From CAURNT01 sp963539215 (GTDB taxonomy: Bacteria; Fusobacteriota; Fusobacteriia; Fusobacteriales; Leptotrichiaceae), in contig CAUTJT010000002.1 in assembly GCA_963539215.1 (NCBI GenBank), positions 1 through 64,000 on the forward strand: a DNA stretch of 64,000 nt. The letters are read 5' to 3'. The number at the start of each line of letters is the position of its first letter. Position 1 is the stretch's first letter. The translations under genes were made by a program, and so were the position numbers. The notes under the pieces were generated by a model. That model saw only the letters and a list, made by a program, of their open reading frames with translations. It had not been told where the DNA came from and made no database searches. Below, piece after piece: positions 8,928-17,415 of this stretch.

Positions 8928-9946
8928 TATTTCACCACCTTATTCTTCACTCTTTTTAAAAATGAGAATAGTTTAGGTATAGTAAATTCTGATGTACCTA
9001 ATATTCCATCCTTTTTAAATATCATTAAAAATATTAGTATTAAAGAATATATTAAAAGTCTATATTCTGAAACAGATCTTAAAACCTCATTTAATAAAGT
9101 TAAAAATGTTGCTGAAACAACAGCACCTGTTATACTTCCAAGACCACCTAAAACAACCATTACTAATATTTCTATAGAAAATACAAAGTTAAATTTATCT
9201 GGAGTTAAGCTTCCTAAATTATGTGCAAATAAAGAACCACCTATTCCTGCAAAAAAAGCAGAAAGTATAAATCCATAAATTTTAGCCTTATTAATATCTA
9301 CACCCATATTTTCAGCAGCTATTTCATTTTCTCTTATAGATAAAAGTAATCTACCTTTTTTAGAAATTAATATCATTATTAATATCACTGATGATATCAC
9401 AACTATAAAATACACATTATTAAAAGTAGTTATATTAGGTATTCCATTTAATCCTGCTGCTCCACCTAAAAAATTAATATTTTGTATTATATACTTAATT
9501 ATTTCTCCAAAAGCAAGAGTAATTATAGCAAGATAATCACCTCTAAGCCTTAAAGTTATAGAAGATAAAAATAATCCTGAAAGCCCCGCTACTATTCCTC
9601 CAAATACAGTTACTACTATTAAGTGTAAATTAGAATTTAAAGAATATTTTTGAATAAATATAGACAAAATACTTGCAGAATAGGCTCCAATAGATATAAA
9701 TCCAGCATGTCCTAAATTTAATTCACCCATTACTCCTGAAACAACATTTAAACTTAATGCAAATAATACATATATTAAGATGTTAATATATAGTCCTGCT
9801 TTATAGCTAAATATATCATCTCCGATTATTGTGTAAGCTAAAACTAAGTAAAGTGTTACTAAAAGTATAAAACTTGTAATATAGTTTTTCTTATTTATTT
9901 TTTTTAAATTATCAGCATAATTTTTAATATTTAAAGTATTATTCAT
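8927..9946 (-). CDS. livM: Branched-chain amino-acid ABC transporter permease LivM
   Basis: The 339-residue multi-spanning inner-membrane permease pairs with LivH. It shows the family segment LNLGHAGFISIGAYSASI and the cytoplasmic coupling region AENMGVDINKAKIYGFILSA, then GGLGSITGAVVSA. The N-terminus is hydrophilic for about 20 residues before the first membrane segment. It lies one base from livH and overlaps livG. Confidence 0.94.
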   Translation of the reverse strand: MNNTLNIKNYADNLKKINKKNYITSFILLVTLYLVLAYTIIGDDIFSYKAGLYINILIYVLFALSLNVVSGVMGELNLGHAGFISIGAYSASILSIFIQKYSLNSNLHLIVVTVFGGIVAGLSGLFLSSITLRLRGDYLAIITLAFGEIIKYIIQNINFLGGAAGLNGIPNITTFNNVYFIVVISSVILIMILISKKGRLLLSIRENEIAAENMGVDINKAKIYGFILSAFFAGIGGSLFAHNLGSLTPDKFNFVFSIEILVMVVLGGLGSITGAVVSATFLTLLNEVLRSVSEYRLLIYSLILIFLMIFKKDGILGTSEFTIPKLFSFLKRVKNKVVK

Positions 9947-9947
9947 T

Positions 9948-10844
9948 TTACACCTTCTCTTTCATATTTTTTCCAAATATTCCATTAGGTCTAAATATTA
10001 AAGTTATTATCAATATACCAAACACTATAGGATTAGCCCAAGTTGAAGATATATATCCTTTTACATAATTTTCTATTAATCCCATTAAATATCCACCAAC
10101 AACAGCACCAGGTATAGAACCTATACCTCCAAAAACAGCTGCAATAAAAGCTTTAAGCCCAGGAAGTAATCCCATATATGGATCAATTCTTGGATACATT
10201 AAAGCATACATAACCCCACCTAAAGCTCCTAGCGCTGACCCTATTGCAAAAGTTATAGAAATTGTAAAATCAGTATTAATCCCCATAAGTTTAGCTGCTG
10301 ATAAATCTTGAGCTACAGCACGCATAGCTTTACCTAAATTAGTAAATTTAATAAATAGATATAGTGATATCATACATATTATTGATACTATGATTATAAA
10401 CAAGCTTAAATAACTTGTATCTATACCTAATACATTAACATATTTATCACTTGAAAGATAAATCGGTACATTTTCTAAAGAAATTACTTTAGGTGAAGCT
10501 CCAAAATATATTAAAGCTATACTTTCAAGTAAAAAACTCACTCCTATAGCAGTAATAAGTACATTCATACGACTTGCATCTCTTAATGGCTTATATGCCA
10601 ATTTTTCAATTAATATACCCAAAATTATACAAAATAATACAGCAATTAATAAAGCACTTGTTAATCCTAAACCATTAGTAACACACATAAAAGCTATGTA
10701 TGCACCAACCATCAAAATATCGCCATGTGCAAAATTAATTAATTTTACTATACCATATACCATAGTATAACCAAGTGCTATAAGTGCATATATACTTCCA
10801 GTTTGTAAACCATTTAATGTTTGTTCTAAAAAGTTTTTAAACAT
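9948..10844 (-). CDS. livH: Branched-chain amino-acid ABC transporter permease LivH
   Basis: The 298-residue permease has the LivH signatures GLQTGSIYALIALGYTMVYG and LINFAHGDILMVGAYIAF, and AVAQDLSAAKLMGI in the coupling loop. It has about eight hydrophobic segments. A GGAGGAAAA ribosome site precedes the ATG. It follows livJ after a 41-base gap that holds a hairpin. Confidence 0.95.
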   Translation of the reverse strand: MFKNFLEQTLNGLQTGSIYALIALGYTMVYGIVKLINFAHGDILMVGAYIAFMCVTNGLGLTSALLIAVLFCIILGILIEKLAYKPLRDASRMNVLITAIGVSFLLESIALIYFGASPKVISLENVPIYLSSDKYVNVLGIDTSYLSLFIIIVSIICMISLYLFIKFTNLGKAMRAVAQDLSAAKLMGINTDFTISITFAIGSALGALGGVMYALMYPRIDPYMGLLPGLKAFIAAVFGGIGSIPGAVVGGYLMGLIENYVKGYISSTWANPIVFGILIITLIFRPNGIFGKNMKEKV

Positions 10845-10858
10845 TTTTCCTCCAAAAT

Positions 10859-10881
10859 AAAATGACCTAGATGGTCATTTT
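10859..10881 (-). promoter_or_regulatory. Intercistronic hairpin between livJ and livH
   Basis: A 9-bp perfect stem (AAAATGACC / GGTCATTTT, 5-base loop), followed on the minus strand by ATTTT. It sits just after livJ, where partial termination or a 3'-end stabiliser would leave more binding-protein message than permease message. Confidence 0.5.
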
Positions 10882-10885
10882 ATAT

Positions 10886-12013
10886 CTAATATTTTTCTTT
10901 TAATAATACTTTTCCATCTTTAATAGTTAAGAAAGATACTTGTTTTTTAGGATTTCTTTCAGAATCAAATTCTAAGTTTCCTGTTACTAAATCTAATTTA
11001 GTATTAGCAATTAAATCTCTTAACTTAGTTGCATCTAATTCTTGAGATTTAGATAATGCATCAACTAGAATTGTTGCTGAATCATAACCTAAAGCATTAA
11101 ATAAATTAGGCTCTTTATTAAATTTAGATTTAAAGGCTTCTTTAAATTTAACAGATAACTCATTTGTATCATTTACATCATATTGACTAGTGAATATTGC
11201 TCCTTCTGCAACTTGTGCAAAGCTTTCATGTATTCCATCCCAACCGTCTGAACCAAATACTTGTACATTTAATCCTAATTCTTTAGCCTGAGATAATATT
11301 AAACCTATAGTATTATAGTAATCAGGTATTAATAAAGCATCAGCACCAGAATTTTTAACATTAGTTAATAGAGATTTGAAATCTTTATCATCCTTAGTAT
11401 ATTTTTGTTCTATAAATGAAAGATCTTCATTTTTAGATATTTCTTTAAATTTATTAGAAACACCAACAGAATAATCACTTGAAGTGTTAGTAAGTAGTGC
11501 AACATTTTTATACCCTAATTTCTTTATATACTTAGCTAGAACTTCACCTTGATAAGGATCTGTAAATGTTGTTCTAAATACATAATCTTTTCCTGTTGTA
11601 ATATCAAATCTTGTTCCAGCAGGTGTAATCATAGGAATCTTAGCCTTTTGTGCAAGTTCTGCTGCAGCAAAAGTATTTGCAGATATAGCTTCTCCTAATA
11701 TTGCATTTACCTTATCAACTGATATCATTTTTTTTACTATATTAACTACTTCTTGTAAATCACCTTTAGTATCTTGTACTAACAACTCAACTTTTTTACC
11801 ATTTATTCCACCGGCATTATTAATTTCCTCAATTTTTAATTCTATCCCCTCTTTTATTGCAACACCATATTGAGAGATATCTCCTGTCAATGGTTCAGGA
11901 ACTCCAACTTTAATAATAGAATCAGTTCCCTCCTGACTACTACTATTCGTTGCTTTAGCTCCACAACTAAATAAAAACATTACAGATAAAACTGATAATA
12001 TTACTTTTTTCAT
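10886..12013 (-). CDS. livJ: Branched-chain amino-acid ABC transporter substrate-binding lipoprotein
   Basis: The 375-residue protein has a lipoprotein signal peptide (MKKVILSVLSVMFLFSCG, lipidation Cys near residue 17) and the periplasmic-binding type 1 fold of LivJ/LivK, with IKVGVPEPLTGDISQYG at the N-terminus and INNAGGINGKKVELLVQDTKGD following. It captures substrate for LivHMGF. It is first in the operon, behind a consensus promoter. Confidence 0.93.
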   Translation of the reverse strand: MKKVILSVLSVMFLFSCGAKATNSSSQEGTDSIIKVGVPEPLTGDISQYGVAIKEGIELKIEEINNAGGINGKKVELLVQDTKGDLQEVVNIVKKMISVDKVNAILGEAISANTFAAAELAQKAKIPMITPAGTRFDITTGKDYVFRTTFTDPYQGEVLAKYIKKLGYKNVALLTNTSSDYSVGVSNKFKEISKNEDLSFIEQKYTKDDKDFKSLLTNVKNSGADALLIPDYYNTIGLILSQAKELGLNVQVFGSDGWDGIHESFAQVAEGAIFTSQYDVNDTNELSVKFKEAFKSKFNKEPNLFNALGYDSATILVDALSKSQELDATKLRDLIANTKLDLVTGNLEFDSERNPKKQVSFLTIKDGKVLLKEKY

Positions 12014-12045
12014 TTTGCTCCTCCACTTCTTAAAATTATGAAAAA

Positions 12046-12073
12046 ATTATATCATATATCTTAAATTATTCAA
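12046..12073 (-). promoter_or_regulatory. Promoter of the liv operon
   Basis: TTGAAT, 16-base spacer, TATAAT on the minus strand, about 33 bases before the livJ start. Confidence 0.7.
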
Positions 12074-12130
12074 AATATATTTAATTTATGATTACCATAT
12101 ATTTAACTTATGTTTAAAAAGAGGGTAAAA

Positions 12131-12158
12131 TAAAAAAATAGATATACATCTATTTTTC
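12131..12158 (-). terminator. Terminator after khpA
   Basis: A hairpin with arms AAAAATAGAT / ATCTATTTTT around a short loop overlaps the khpA stop codon and ends in a T run on the minus strand. Confidence 0.7.
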
Positions 12159-12395
12159 TATAACTTTTATAAGCACATTTTCTTTATTTTTATTAGATAT
12201 AGAAGAAAGTAAATTTCTAACACAAGTTATTAGTTTACCATTTTTCCCTATTATCTTACCTATATTTTCCTTATCAACTACTATATCTATAAGTACATTT
12301 TTCCCACCCTTAGCTGTCAATTCATATTCAACATTATTATTTAATAATTGATCTAGCCAGAATTTAACTATTTCTTTATAGTATTCTTCGTTCAT
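12150..12395 (-). CDS. khpA: KH-domain RNA-binding protein (KhpA-like)
   Basis: An 81-residue single KH domain with the GxxG loop in VDKENIGKIIGKNGKLI (about residues 44-60). KhpA proteins bind RNA broadly and in Gram-positives act with KhpB in cell-division control. The ATG at 12395 is chosen over an upstream TTG because AAAGGGG lies five bases before it and its ATGA overlaps the stop of the preceding gene. It is the last gene of the hpt-rsmA unit. Confidence 0.85.
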   Translation of the reverse strand: MNEEYYKEIVKFWLDQLLNNNVEYELTAKGGKNVLIDIVVDKENIGKIIGKNGKLITCVRNLLSSISNKNKENVLIKVIEK

Positions 12396-12631
12396 AGTAC
12401 CCCTTTCCAAAAATCCTCTGATATTATTTCAAATACAATACCATGTCTCTTAAATTTTTCCAAAAGCATATCAACATCAGACTTCATAAATTCATTAGTC
12501 AATAATTTAATTCTACCATTTTTAGCATCTAAAGTTCTAACTATAGCTAAACCTTCATAAGCTTCAACTACTTTATTTATAAAATCTATATCATGTTTAT
12601 CAATATCTAAAATATATTCATAACTTCTCAT
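12392..12631 (-). CDS. DUF4911-like small protein
   Basis: The 79-residue soluble protein has the pattern of the short DUF4911 family seen in Clostridia and Fusobacteria (DINKHDIDFIN-like start, AIVRTLD in the middle, LEKFKRHGIVFEII at the end). No catalytic residues or membrane segments are evident and its function is unknown. It lies between rsmA and khpA, overlapping khpA by four bases, which suggests a role near RNA or translation (inference). Confidence 0.7.
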   Translation of the reverse strand: MRSYEYILDIDKHDIDFINKVVEAYEGLAIVRTLDAKNGRIKLLTNEFMKSDVDMLLEKFKRHGIVFEIISEDFWKGVL

Positions 12632-12632
12632 T

Positions 12633-13439
12633 TTAATCCTCTAACTTCTTTATTAATTCTATATATTCTTCTATACTAAATTCTTCTGCACGTACTTTAA
12701 TAGTTTTACCCATTTCAAGTAAAATATTTTCTAGTTTTTCTTTATCTATACCTATTAATTTAAGATTATTAACTAGACTCTTTCTCTTATTAGTAAATGA
12801 AGCTTTAATATATTTAATATATTTTTTTTCATCTATTAAATTTTCATATCTCTTATCCTTATAAGGTGTTATTCTAATAAATGCTGAATCAACCTTAGGT
12901 ACAGGATCAAACATTTCTTTACCTACAGTAAATAGATATTCAACATCAGCATAAAACTGAAGTATATATGTAAATACTCCTCTATCACTATTATTTTTAC
13001 TAAATATAAGTCTTTCTCCAACTTCTTTTTGAACCATTAAATATATATCTTCAACATTATCTCTAAAAATAAGTAATTTATTTATTATAGGACTAGTTAT
13101 GTAATAAGGTATATTAGCTATTACTCTAAAAACATTATGAGTTATTTTACTCGATAAATCATATTCCATAAAATCTGTATTAATTAATTCAAAGTTAGAG
13201 TAATCTTTAAATTTATTATTTAATTTTGGAATTAGATCATTATCTATTTCAAAAGCTATTAATTTATTTGAATTTTCAAGTAACATGGTAGTTAAATAAC
13301 CAAGTCCTGGACCTATTTCTATAACATTATCACTATTTTTTATACTACAAACTTCTTTAATTTTATCCAAAAGTTCTTTATCATCAAGAAAGTTTTGACC
13401 ATACTTTTTCTTATGCTTATGTTCTTTATTCTTTTTCAT
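12633..13439 (-). CDS. rsmA: 16S rRNA (adenine1518-N6/adenine1519-N6)-dimethyltransferase
   Basis: The 268-residue KsgA/RsmA enzyme dimethylates two adjacent adenines in helix 45 of 16S rRNA using S-adenosylmethionine. Visible are KKYGQNFLDD at the N-terminus, the SAM loop IEIGPGLGYLT, the catalytic NIPYYITSPI and PKVDSAFIRI. The normal family length is about 270. It overlaps the end of hpt by 14 bases. Confidence 0.96.
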   Translation of the reverse strand: MKKNKEHKHKKKYGQNFLDDKELLDKIKEVCSIKNSDNVIEIGPGLGYLTTMLLENSNKLIAFEIDNDLIPKLNNKFKDYSNFELINTDFMEYDLSSKITHNVFRVIANIPYYITSPIINKLLIFRDNVEDIYLMVQKEVGERLIFSKNNSDRGVFTYILQFYADVEYLFTVGKEMFDPVPKVDSAFIRITPYKDKRYENLIDEKKYIKYIKASFTNKRKSLVNNLKLIGIDKEKLENILLEMGKTIKVRAEEFSIEEYIELIKKLED

Positions 13440-13983
13440 AAAGATCTAAATCCATTACCCCTATATATGGTATATTTCTATATTCTTGTTTAAAATCAAG
13501 TCCATATCCTAATACAAATTCATTAGGTATTTCAAATCCTACATATTGAACATCAATATCAACTTTTCTTTCAACTTTTTTATCTAATAGAGTGCAAAGT
13601 ATAACTTCTTTAGGTTCTCTTTTACCTATCATTTTAAGAACCTTTTTAAGTGTTTGTCCTGAATCAATAATATCTTCAACTATTAAAACATTCTTACCTT
13701 TAACCGGATAGTCTAAATCTTTAATAATTTTAATTTCATTACTTGTTTCAAACTCATCACCATAACTAGATATTTCCATAAAGTCTATTTTTAAAGGACG
13801 TTTAATTTCTCTGATTAAATCTGCCATAAATAAAATAGATCCTTTTAAAATACCAACAACTATAAAGTCAGCATCATCATTTTCATAATCTTTTGTTATT
13901 TGCACACCTAATTCTTTTATTCTTTCCCTTAATTGCTCTTCAGTTACAATTTTTTTAACTATTCCTTTTTCCCAATCTCTCAT
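13426..13983 (-). CDS. hpt: Hypoxanthine phosphoribosyltransferase
   Basis: The 185-residue purine salvage enzyme converts hypoxanthine or guanine plus PRPP to the nucleotide. The PRPP-binding motif VLIVEDIIDSGQTL and the loop ILKGSILFMADL are present, with DFMEISSYG in between. It fits the nucleoside catabolic operon next door, which supplies free bases. The start has an AGGATCTGAA site. Confidence 0.94.
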   Translation of the reverse strand: MRDWEKGIVKKIVTEEQLRERIKELGVQITKDYENDDADFIVVGILKGSILFMADLIREIKRPLKIDFMEISSYGDEFETSNEIKIIKDLDYPVKGKNVLIVEDIIDSGQTLKKVLKMIGKREPKEVILCTLLDKKVERKVDIDVQYVGFEIPNEFVLGYGLDFKQEYRNIPYIGVMDLDLYEKE

Positions 13984-14093
13984 TTCAGATCCTGTATGAT
14001 AAGTTTAAATTAAGTTAAATTTATCACACTCTCCTTTCTTTGATTAAATGTATTTATTATGTAGATTATACAGTAAAATATATTTAAAATCAA
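13984..14093 (-). promoter_or_regulatory. hpt promoter and leader
   Basis: The promoter is TTGATT, 17 bases, TATAAT at 14065-14093 on the minus strand. The leader carries a very strong site GAAAGGAGAG about 50 bases before the hpt ATG. It is followed by GTG ATA AAT TTA ACT TAA (a possible five-codon reading frame) and by an imperfect inverted repeat (TGATAAATTTAA / TTTAAACTTATCA). This suggests a leader peptide or a folding switch; neither is proved. Confidence 0.5.
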
Positions 14094-14129
14094 GGGTAAT
14101 AAGTTAAAAAAAGTTTATAAAATCAAAAA

Positions 14130-14155
14130 TAATAAAGAGTGGAAAAATCCACTCT
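14130..14155 (-). terminator. Terminator of the pdp-deoC-deoD-cdd operon
   Basis: Stem AGAGTGGA / TCCACTCT with a 4-base loop, then TTTATTATTTTT on the minus strand, abutting the cdd stop. Confidence 0.85.
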
Positions 14156-14566
14156 CTATAAATGTTCAGGACCAAAAGAATATGGTATCATATCCTCTAA
14201 TGTCCAAACTATATATTTATCATTTTTAGATGTTGCTAGTACTATTCTTGTATCAGGCGTTGCAAATTCACGTATAACTTGTCTACACATTCCACAAGGA
14301 CTAATAGGCTCTTCTGTATTACCTGTTATTACTATTAAATCAATTTTTTTCATACCTTCAGTAACAGCAGAACTAATAGCATTTCTTTCAGCACATATCG
14401 CAAGTCCATAGGAAGCATTTTCTACATTTACTCCTTCATGAACCTTACCATCTGTATCTACTACAATTGCACCAACATGAAATTTAGAATAGGGAACATA
14501 AGCTCTATCTAAAATTTCATTAGCTTGCTTTATATATCCTTTAATTTGTGAATCTGTATATTTCAT
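14156..14566 (-). CDS. cdd: Cytidine deaminase
   Basis: The 136-residue zinc enzyme deaminates (deoxy)cytidine to (deoxy)uridine. The zinc and catalytic motifs CAERNAISSAV (Cys, Glu) and PCGMCRQV (two Cys) are intact; the length equals the homotetrameric type. It is the last gene of the nucleoside operon, feeding uridine to Pdp. Confidence 0.96.
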   Translation of the reverse strand: MKYTDSQIKGYIKQANEILDRAYVPYSKFHVGAIVVDTDGKVHEGVNVENASYGLAICAERNAISSAVTEGMKKIDLIVITGNTEEPISPCGMCRQVIREFATPDTRIVLATSKNDKYIVWTLEDMIPYSFGPEHL

Positions 14567-14574
14567 GTTAACTC

Positions 14575-15285
14575 CTATAAAGATAGTGCTGTATCTAATG
14601 CAAGTTTTATCATATCATTAAATGTTGTTTGTCTTTCTTCAGCAGATGTTGCTTCTCCTGTAACTAATGAATCACTTATAGTTAATAATGTAAGAGCTCT
14701 TGCTCCAAGTTTTGCTGCTGTAGTATATAATTGAGCTGTTTCCATTTCTACACATAGTATTCCAAATTTAGCCCATTTTTTCCATCCATCTGCTTCATCT
14801 CCATAGAAAGTATCACTAGTTAATATATTTCCTGCTTTTATACTAATATTTCTTTCTTTTCCTAATTCATAAGCTTTAATGAATAATTCTGGATTTGCAC
14901 AAGAAGCATAATCTGCTCCATTAAATCTTAATTTATTTATATTAGAATCAGTTGATGCAGCCATAGCTATTACAACATCTCTTATTTTAACATCTTCATG
15001 TGTAGATCCTGCTGTACCTATTCTTATTAAATTTTTACAACCATATTCTGCAATTAATTCATGTGTATAAATTCCTATAGAAGGTATACCCATACCTGTT
15101 CCTTGAACTGATACTCTTTTCCCTTTATATGTTCCTGTGAACCCTAACATTCCTCTAACATTATTATAACATACTACATCTTCTAAGAAAGTCTCAGCTA
15201 TATATTTAGCTCTTAGTGGATCTCCAGGTAATAGTATAGTTTCTGCTATATCTCCTTTTTTTGCTCCTATATGTGGTGTTCCCAT
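14575..15285 (-). CDS. deoD: Purine nucleoside phosphorylase DeoD-type
   Basis: A 236-residue hexameric-type phosphorylase that splits purine (deoxy)nucleosides into base and (deoxy)ribose 1-phosphate. MGTPHIGAKKGDIAETILLPGDPLRAKYIAETFLE closely follows the E. coli DeoD N-terminus, and FGILCVEMETAQLY is the nucleoside site. The start at 15285 is chosen because GGAG stands eight bases before it and the family starts at MxTPHI; the ATG at 15300 contributes only the ribosome site. Confidence 0.95.
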   Translation of the reverse strand: MGTPHIGAKKGDIAETILLPGDPLRAKYIAETFLEDVVCYNNVRGMLGFTGTYKGKRVSVQGTGMGIPSIGIYTHELIAEYGCKNLIRIGTAGSTHEDVKIRDVVIAMAASTDSNINKLRFNGADYASCANPELFIKAYELGKERNISIKAGNILTSDTFYGDEADGWKKWAKFGILCVEMETAQLYTTAAKLGARALTLLTISDSLVTGEATSAEERQTTFNDMIKLALDTALSL

Positions 15286-15313
15286 TAAGATCATCTCCAT
15301 TCTTTAATTTTAT

Positions 15314-15973
15314 TTATTTTGTATTTTTAGCACCTTTTATTATATCTATACCTGAACTAGTACCTAAACGAGTAGCGCCTAATTCAATATATTTTTCAGC
15401 AGTTTCGTAACTTTTAACTCCACCACTAGCTTTTACTTCTGCATTATTTCCAACCATCTTTTTCATTAATATTACATCTTCAAATGTAGCACCTGAAGTA
15501 CCAAATCCAGTTGAAGTTTTAACAAAATCAGCATTTGCATTTAAAGATAATTCACAAGCTAACATTTTTTGTTCATTATTTAAATAGCAAGTTTCTATTA
15601 TAACCTTAAGTACATTTTTACCTATAGCTTCTTTTATTTCTCTAATTTCATCTTCTACGTACTTTGTATCTCCTTCAAGTAATTTACCTATGTTAATAAC
15701 CATATCAATTTCATTAGCTCCATTAGCTATAGCTTCACGAGCTTCAAAAACTTTAGCAGTTTTTGTCATTGCACCTAATGGGAAGCCAACTACTGCAGCT
15801 ATCTTAACATCTGAACCTTTTAATAATTCTTTACATTCTTTAACGAAACAACCATTTACACAAACTGAATAAAAACCATATTCCTTAGCTTCTGAACAAA
15901 GTTTTTCAACATCTTTAGTTGTAGTTGTTGCTTTAAGAACTGTATGATCAATATATTTTGCAATTTTATACAT
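15314..15973 (-). CDS. deoC: Deoxyribose-phosphate aldolase
   Basis: The 219-residue TIM-barrel class I aldolase cleaves deoxyribose 5-phosphate to acetaldehyde and glyceraldehyde 3-phosphate. The Schiff-base Lys lies in DFVKTSTGF and the second Lys in KASGGVKS. It sits between pdp and deoD, spaced 12-28 bases, and completes deoxynucleoside catabolism. A phosphopentomutase is not in the window. Confidence 0.96.
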   Translation of the reverse strand: MYKIAKYIDHTVLKATTTTKDVEKLCSEAKEYGFYSVCVNGCFVKECKELLKGSDVKIAAVVGFPLGAMTKTAKVFEAREAIANGANEIDMVINIGKLLEGDTKYVEDEIREIKEAIGKNVLKVIIETCYLNNEQKMLACELSLNANADFVKTSTGFGTSGATFEDVILMKKMVGNNAEVKASGGVKSYETAEKYIELGATRLGTSSGIDIIKGAKNTK

Positions 15974-15985
15974 AATTTCTCCATT

Positions 15986-17290
15986 CTATTCTATGATATC
16001 TAAAATAGGATTCATTTTTGAAATTTTCATATCATCAATTACATATGAATCTAATAACATATCTTTTGAATTTTCAATATTTTTATCATCGTTATAGAAA
16101 ATTTTAGCTATAAGATCACCTTTTTCAACCTTATCTCCAACTTTTTTAAGTATTTTTATTCCAACAGCATGATCTATTATTGATTCTTTAGTTTCACGAC
16201 CAGCTCCTATAACCATAGCCGCCTTACCTATTTCCTCAGTCTTAATTCTATGAACAAAACCTGAGTTTTTAGCGTAAATATCTAGTGTATTTTTAGCTGT
16301 AGGAAGTAAAGTATAATCATTTATAATTTCAGGATTTGCTCCACTTTCTCTAATAAAATCTTTAAATAAGTTAAGAGCTTTACCACTTGAAATTACTTTA
16401 TCAATTAACTCATAACCTTCTTTAATATTTTTAATTTCTCCCTTAGATTTAAGAGCTAAACTTGCAATAGTATATACAACCTCTTTAAGATCTTCAGACC
16501 AATTACCTTTAAGAGCCTCTATACCTTCTATAATTTCTGTAGAATTTCCAATATTAAATCCTAAAGGTTCATCCATATTAGAAATTACAACCTTAACTTT
16601 ACGATTAGCTCCTTCTCCTATTGCAATCATTCTTTTAGCAAGCATTTTAGCATCATCTAAAGTTTTCATAAATGCTCCATCTCCAACTTTAACATCAAGT
16701 ATAATAACATCTGATTGTATTGCTAATTTTTTACTCATTATACTACTTGCTATAAGTGGTATAGAAGGAACTGTTGCCGTAACATCTCTTAAAGCATATA
16801 TTTTTTTATCTAATGGAACTATTTTATCGCTATATCCCATTAAACCTACACCTGTTTTGTTAGCAATTAAAGCTAACTCTTCTTTAGTATTAGAGAATTG
16901 GAAGTTTTCTATAGATTCAAATTTATCTATTGTACCTCCAGTATGTCCCAAGCCCTTACCTGATAATTTAGCAGTTGCCATACCAAGAGCTGAAAGTATT
17001 GGAGCAAGTACTACTGTAACTTTATCTCCTACACCCCCAGTACTATGCTTATCAACAAGATATCTATCTAATTCTGGAAAATTAATAATATCTCCTGAAT
17101 CACGCATAGTCATAGTAAATGTAACAAGTTCCTTATCTGTCATATCTTTGAAATATGTTGCCATTAAAAATGATGACATTTGATAATCAGGAACTTTACC
17201 ATTATAATACTCTGTTAAAAGAAATTTAATTTCTTCATCAGTAAGTTCAATGCCATCTCTTTTATTTTGTATTATATCTACAATTCTCAT
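15986..17290 (-). CDS. pdp: Pyrimidine-nucleoside phosphorylase
   Basis: A 434-residue enzyme that phosphorolyses uridine and thymidine. The phosphate and nucleoside motif DKHSTGGVGDKVT is present, with KLSGKGLGHTGGTIDK and the SDVIILDVKVGDGAFM segment, and a C-terminal lipoyl-like domain. The start at 17290 is preferred to the ATG at 17305 because AAAGGAG falls between them at correct spacing and MRIVDII is the usual family N-terminus. First gene of the operon. Confidence 0.95.
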   Translation of the reverse strand: MRIVDIIQNKRDGIELTDEEIKFLLTEYYNGKVPDYQMSSFLMATYFKDMTDKELVTFTMTMRDSGDIINFPELDRYLVDKHSTGGVGDKVTVVLAPILSALGMATAKLSGKGLGHTGGTIDKFESIENFQFSNTKEELALIANKTGVGLMGYSDKIVPLDKKIYALRDVTATVPSIPLIASSIMSKKLAIQSDVIILDVKVGDGAFMKTLDDAKMLAKRMIAIGEGANRKVKVVISNMDEPLGFNIGNSTEIIEGIEALKGNWSEDLKEVVYTIASLALKSKGEIKNIKEGYELIDKVISSGKALNLFKDFIRESGANPEIINDYTLLPTAKNTLDIYAKNSGFVHRIKTEEIGKAAMVIGAGRETKESIIDHAVGIKILKKVGDKVEKGDLIAKIFYNDDKNIENSKDMLLDSYVIDDMKISKMNPILDIIE

Positions 17291-17323
17291 AACTACTCCT
17301 TTCATAAAACATGTTTATATTAA

Positions 17324-17351
17324 ATTATACTACCTTTTTAATTATTTTCAA
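17324..17351 (-). promoter_or_regulatory. Promoter of the pdp operon
   Basis: TTGAAA, 16-base spacer, TATAAT on the minus strand, about 33 bases before the start at 17290. Confidence 0.7.
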
Positions 17352-17388
17352 AATTTTTTTTAATTTTAAAACTATATTGGAAAATAAA

Positions 17389-17406
17389 AAGCCCCAAAAG
17401 GGGCTT
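17389..17406 (-). terminator. Terminator after the BMP lipoprotein gene
   Basis: GC-rich stem AAGCCCC / GGGGCTT with a 4-base loop followed by TTTTTATTTT on the minus strand. Confidence 0.9.
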
Positions 17407-17415
17407 AATCAAAAA

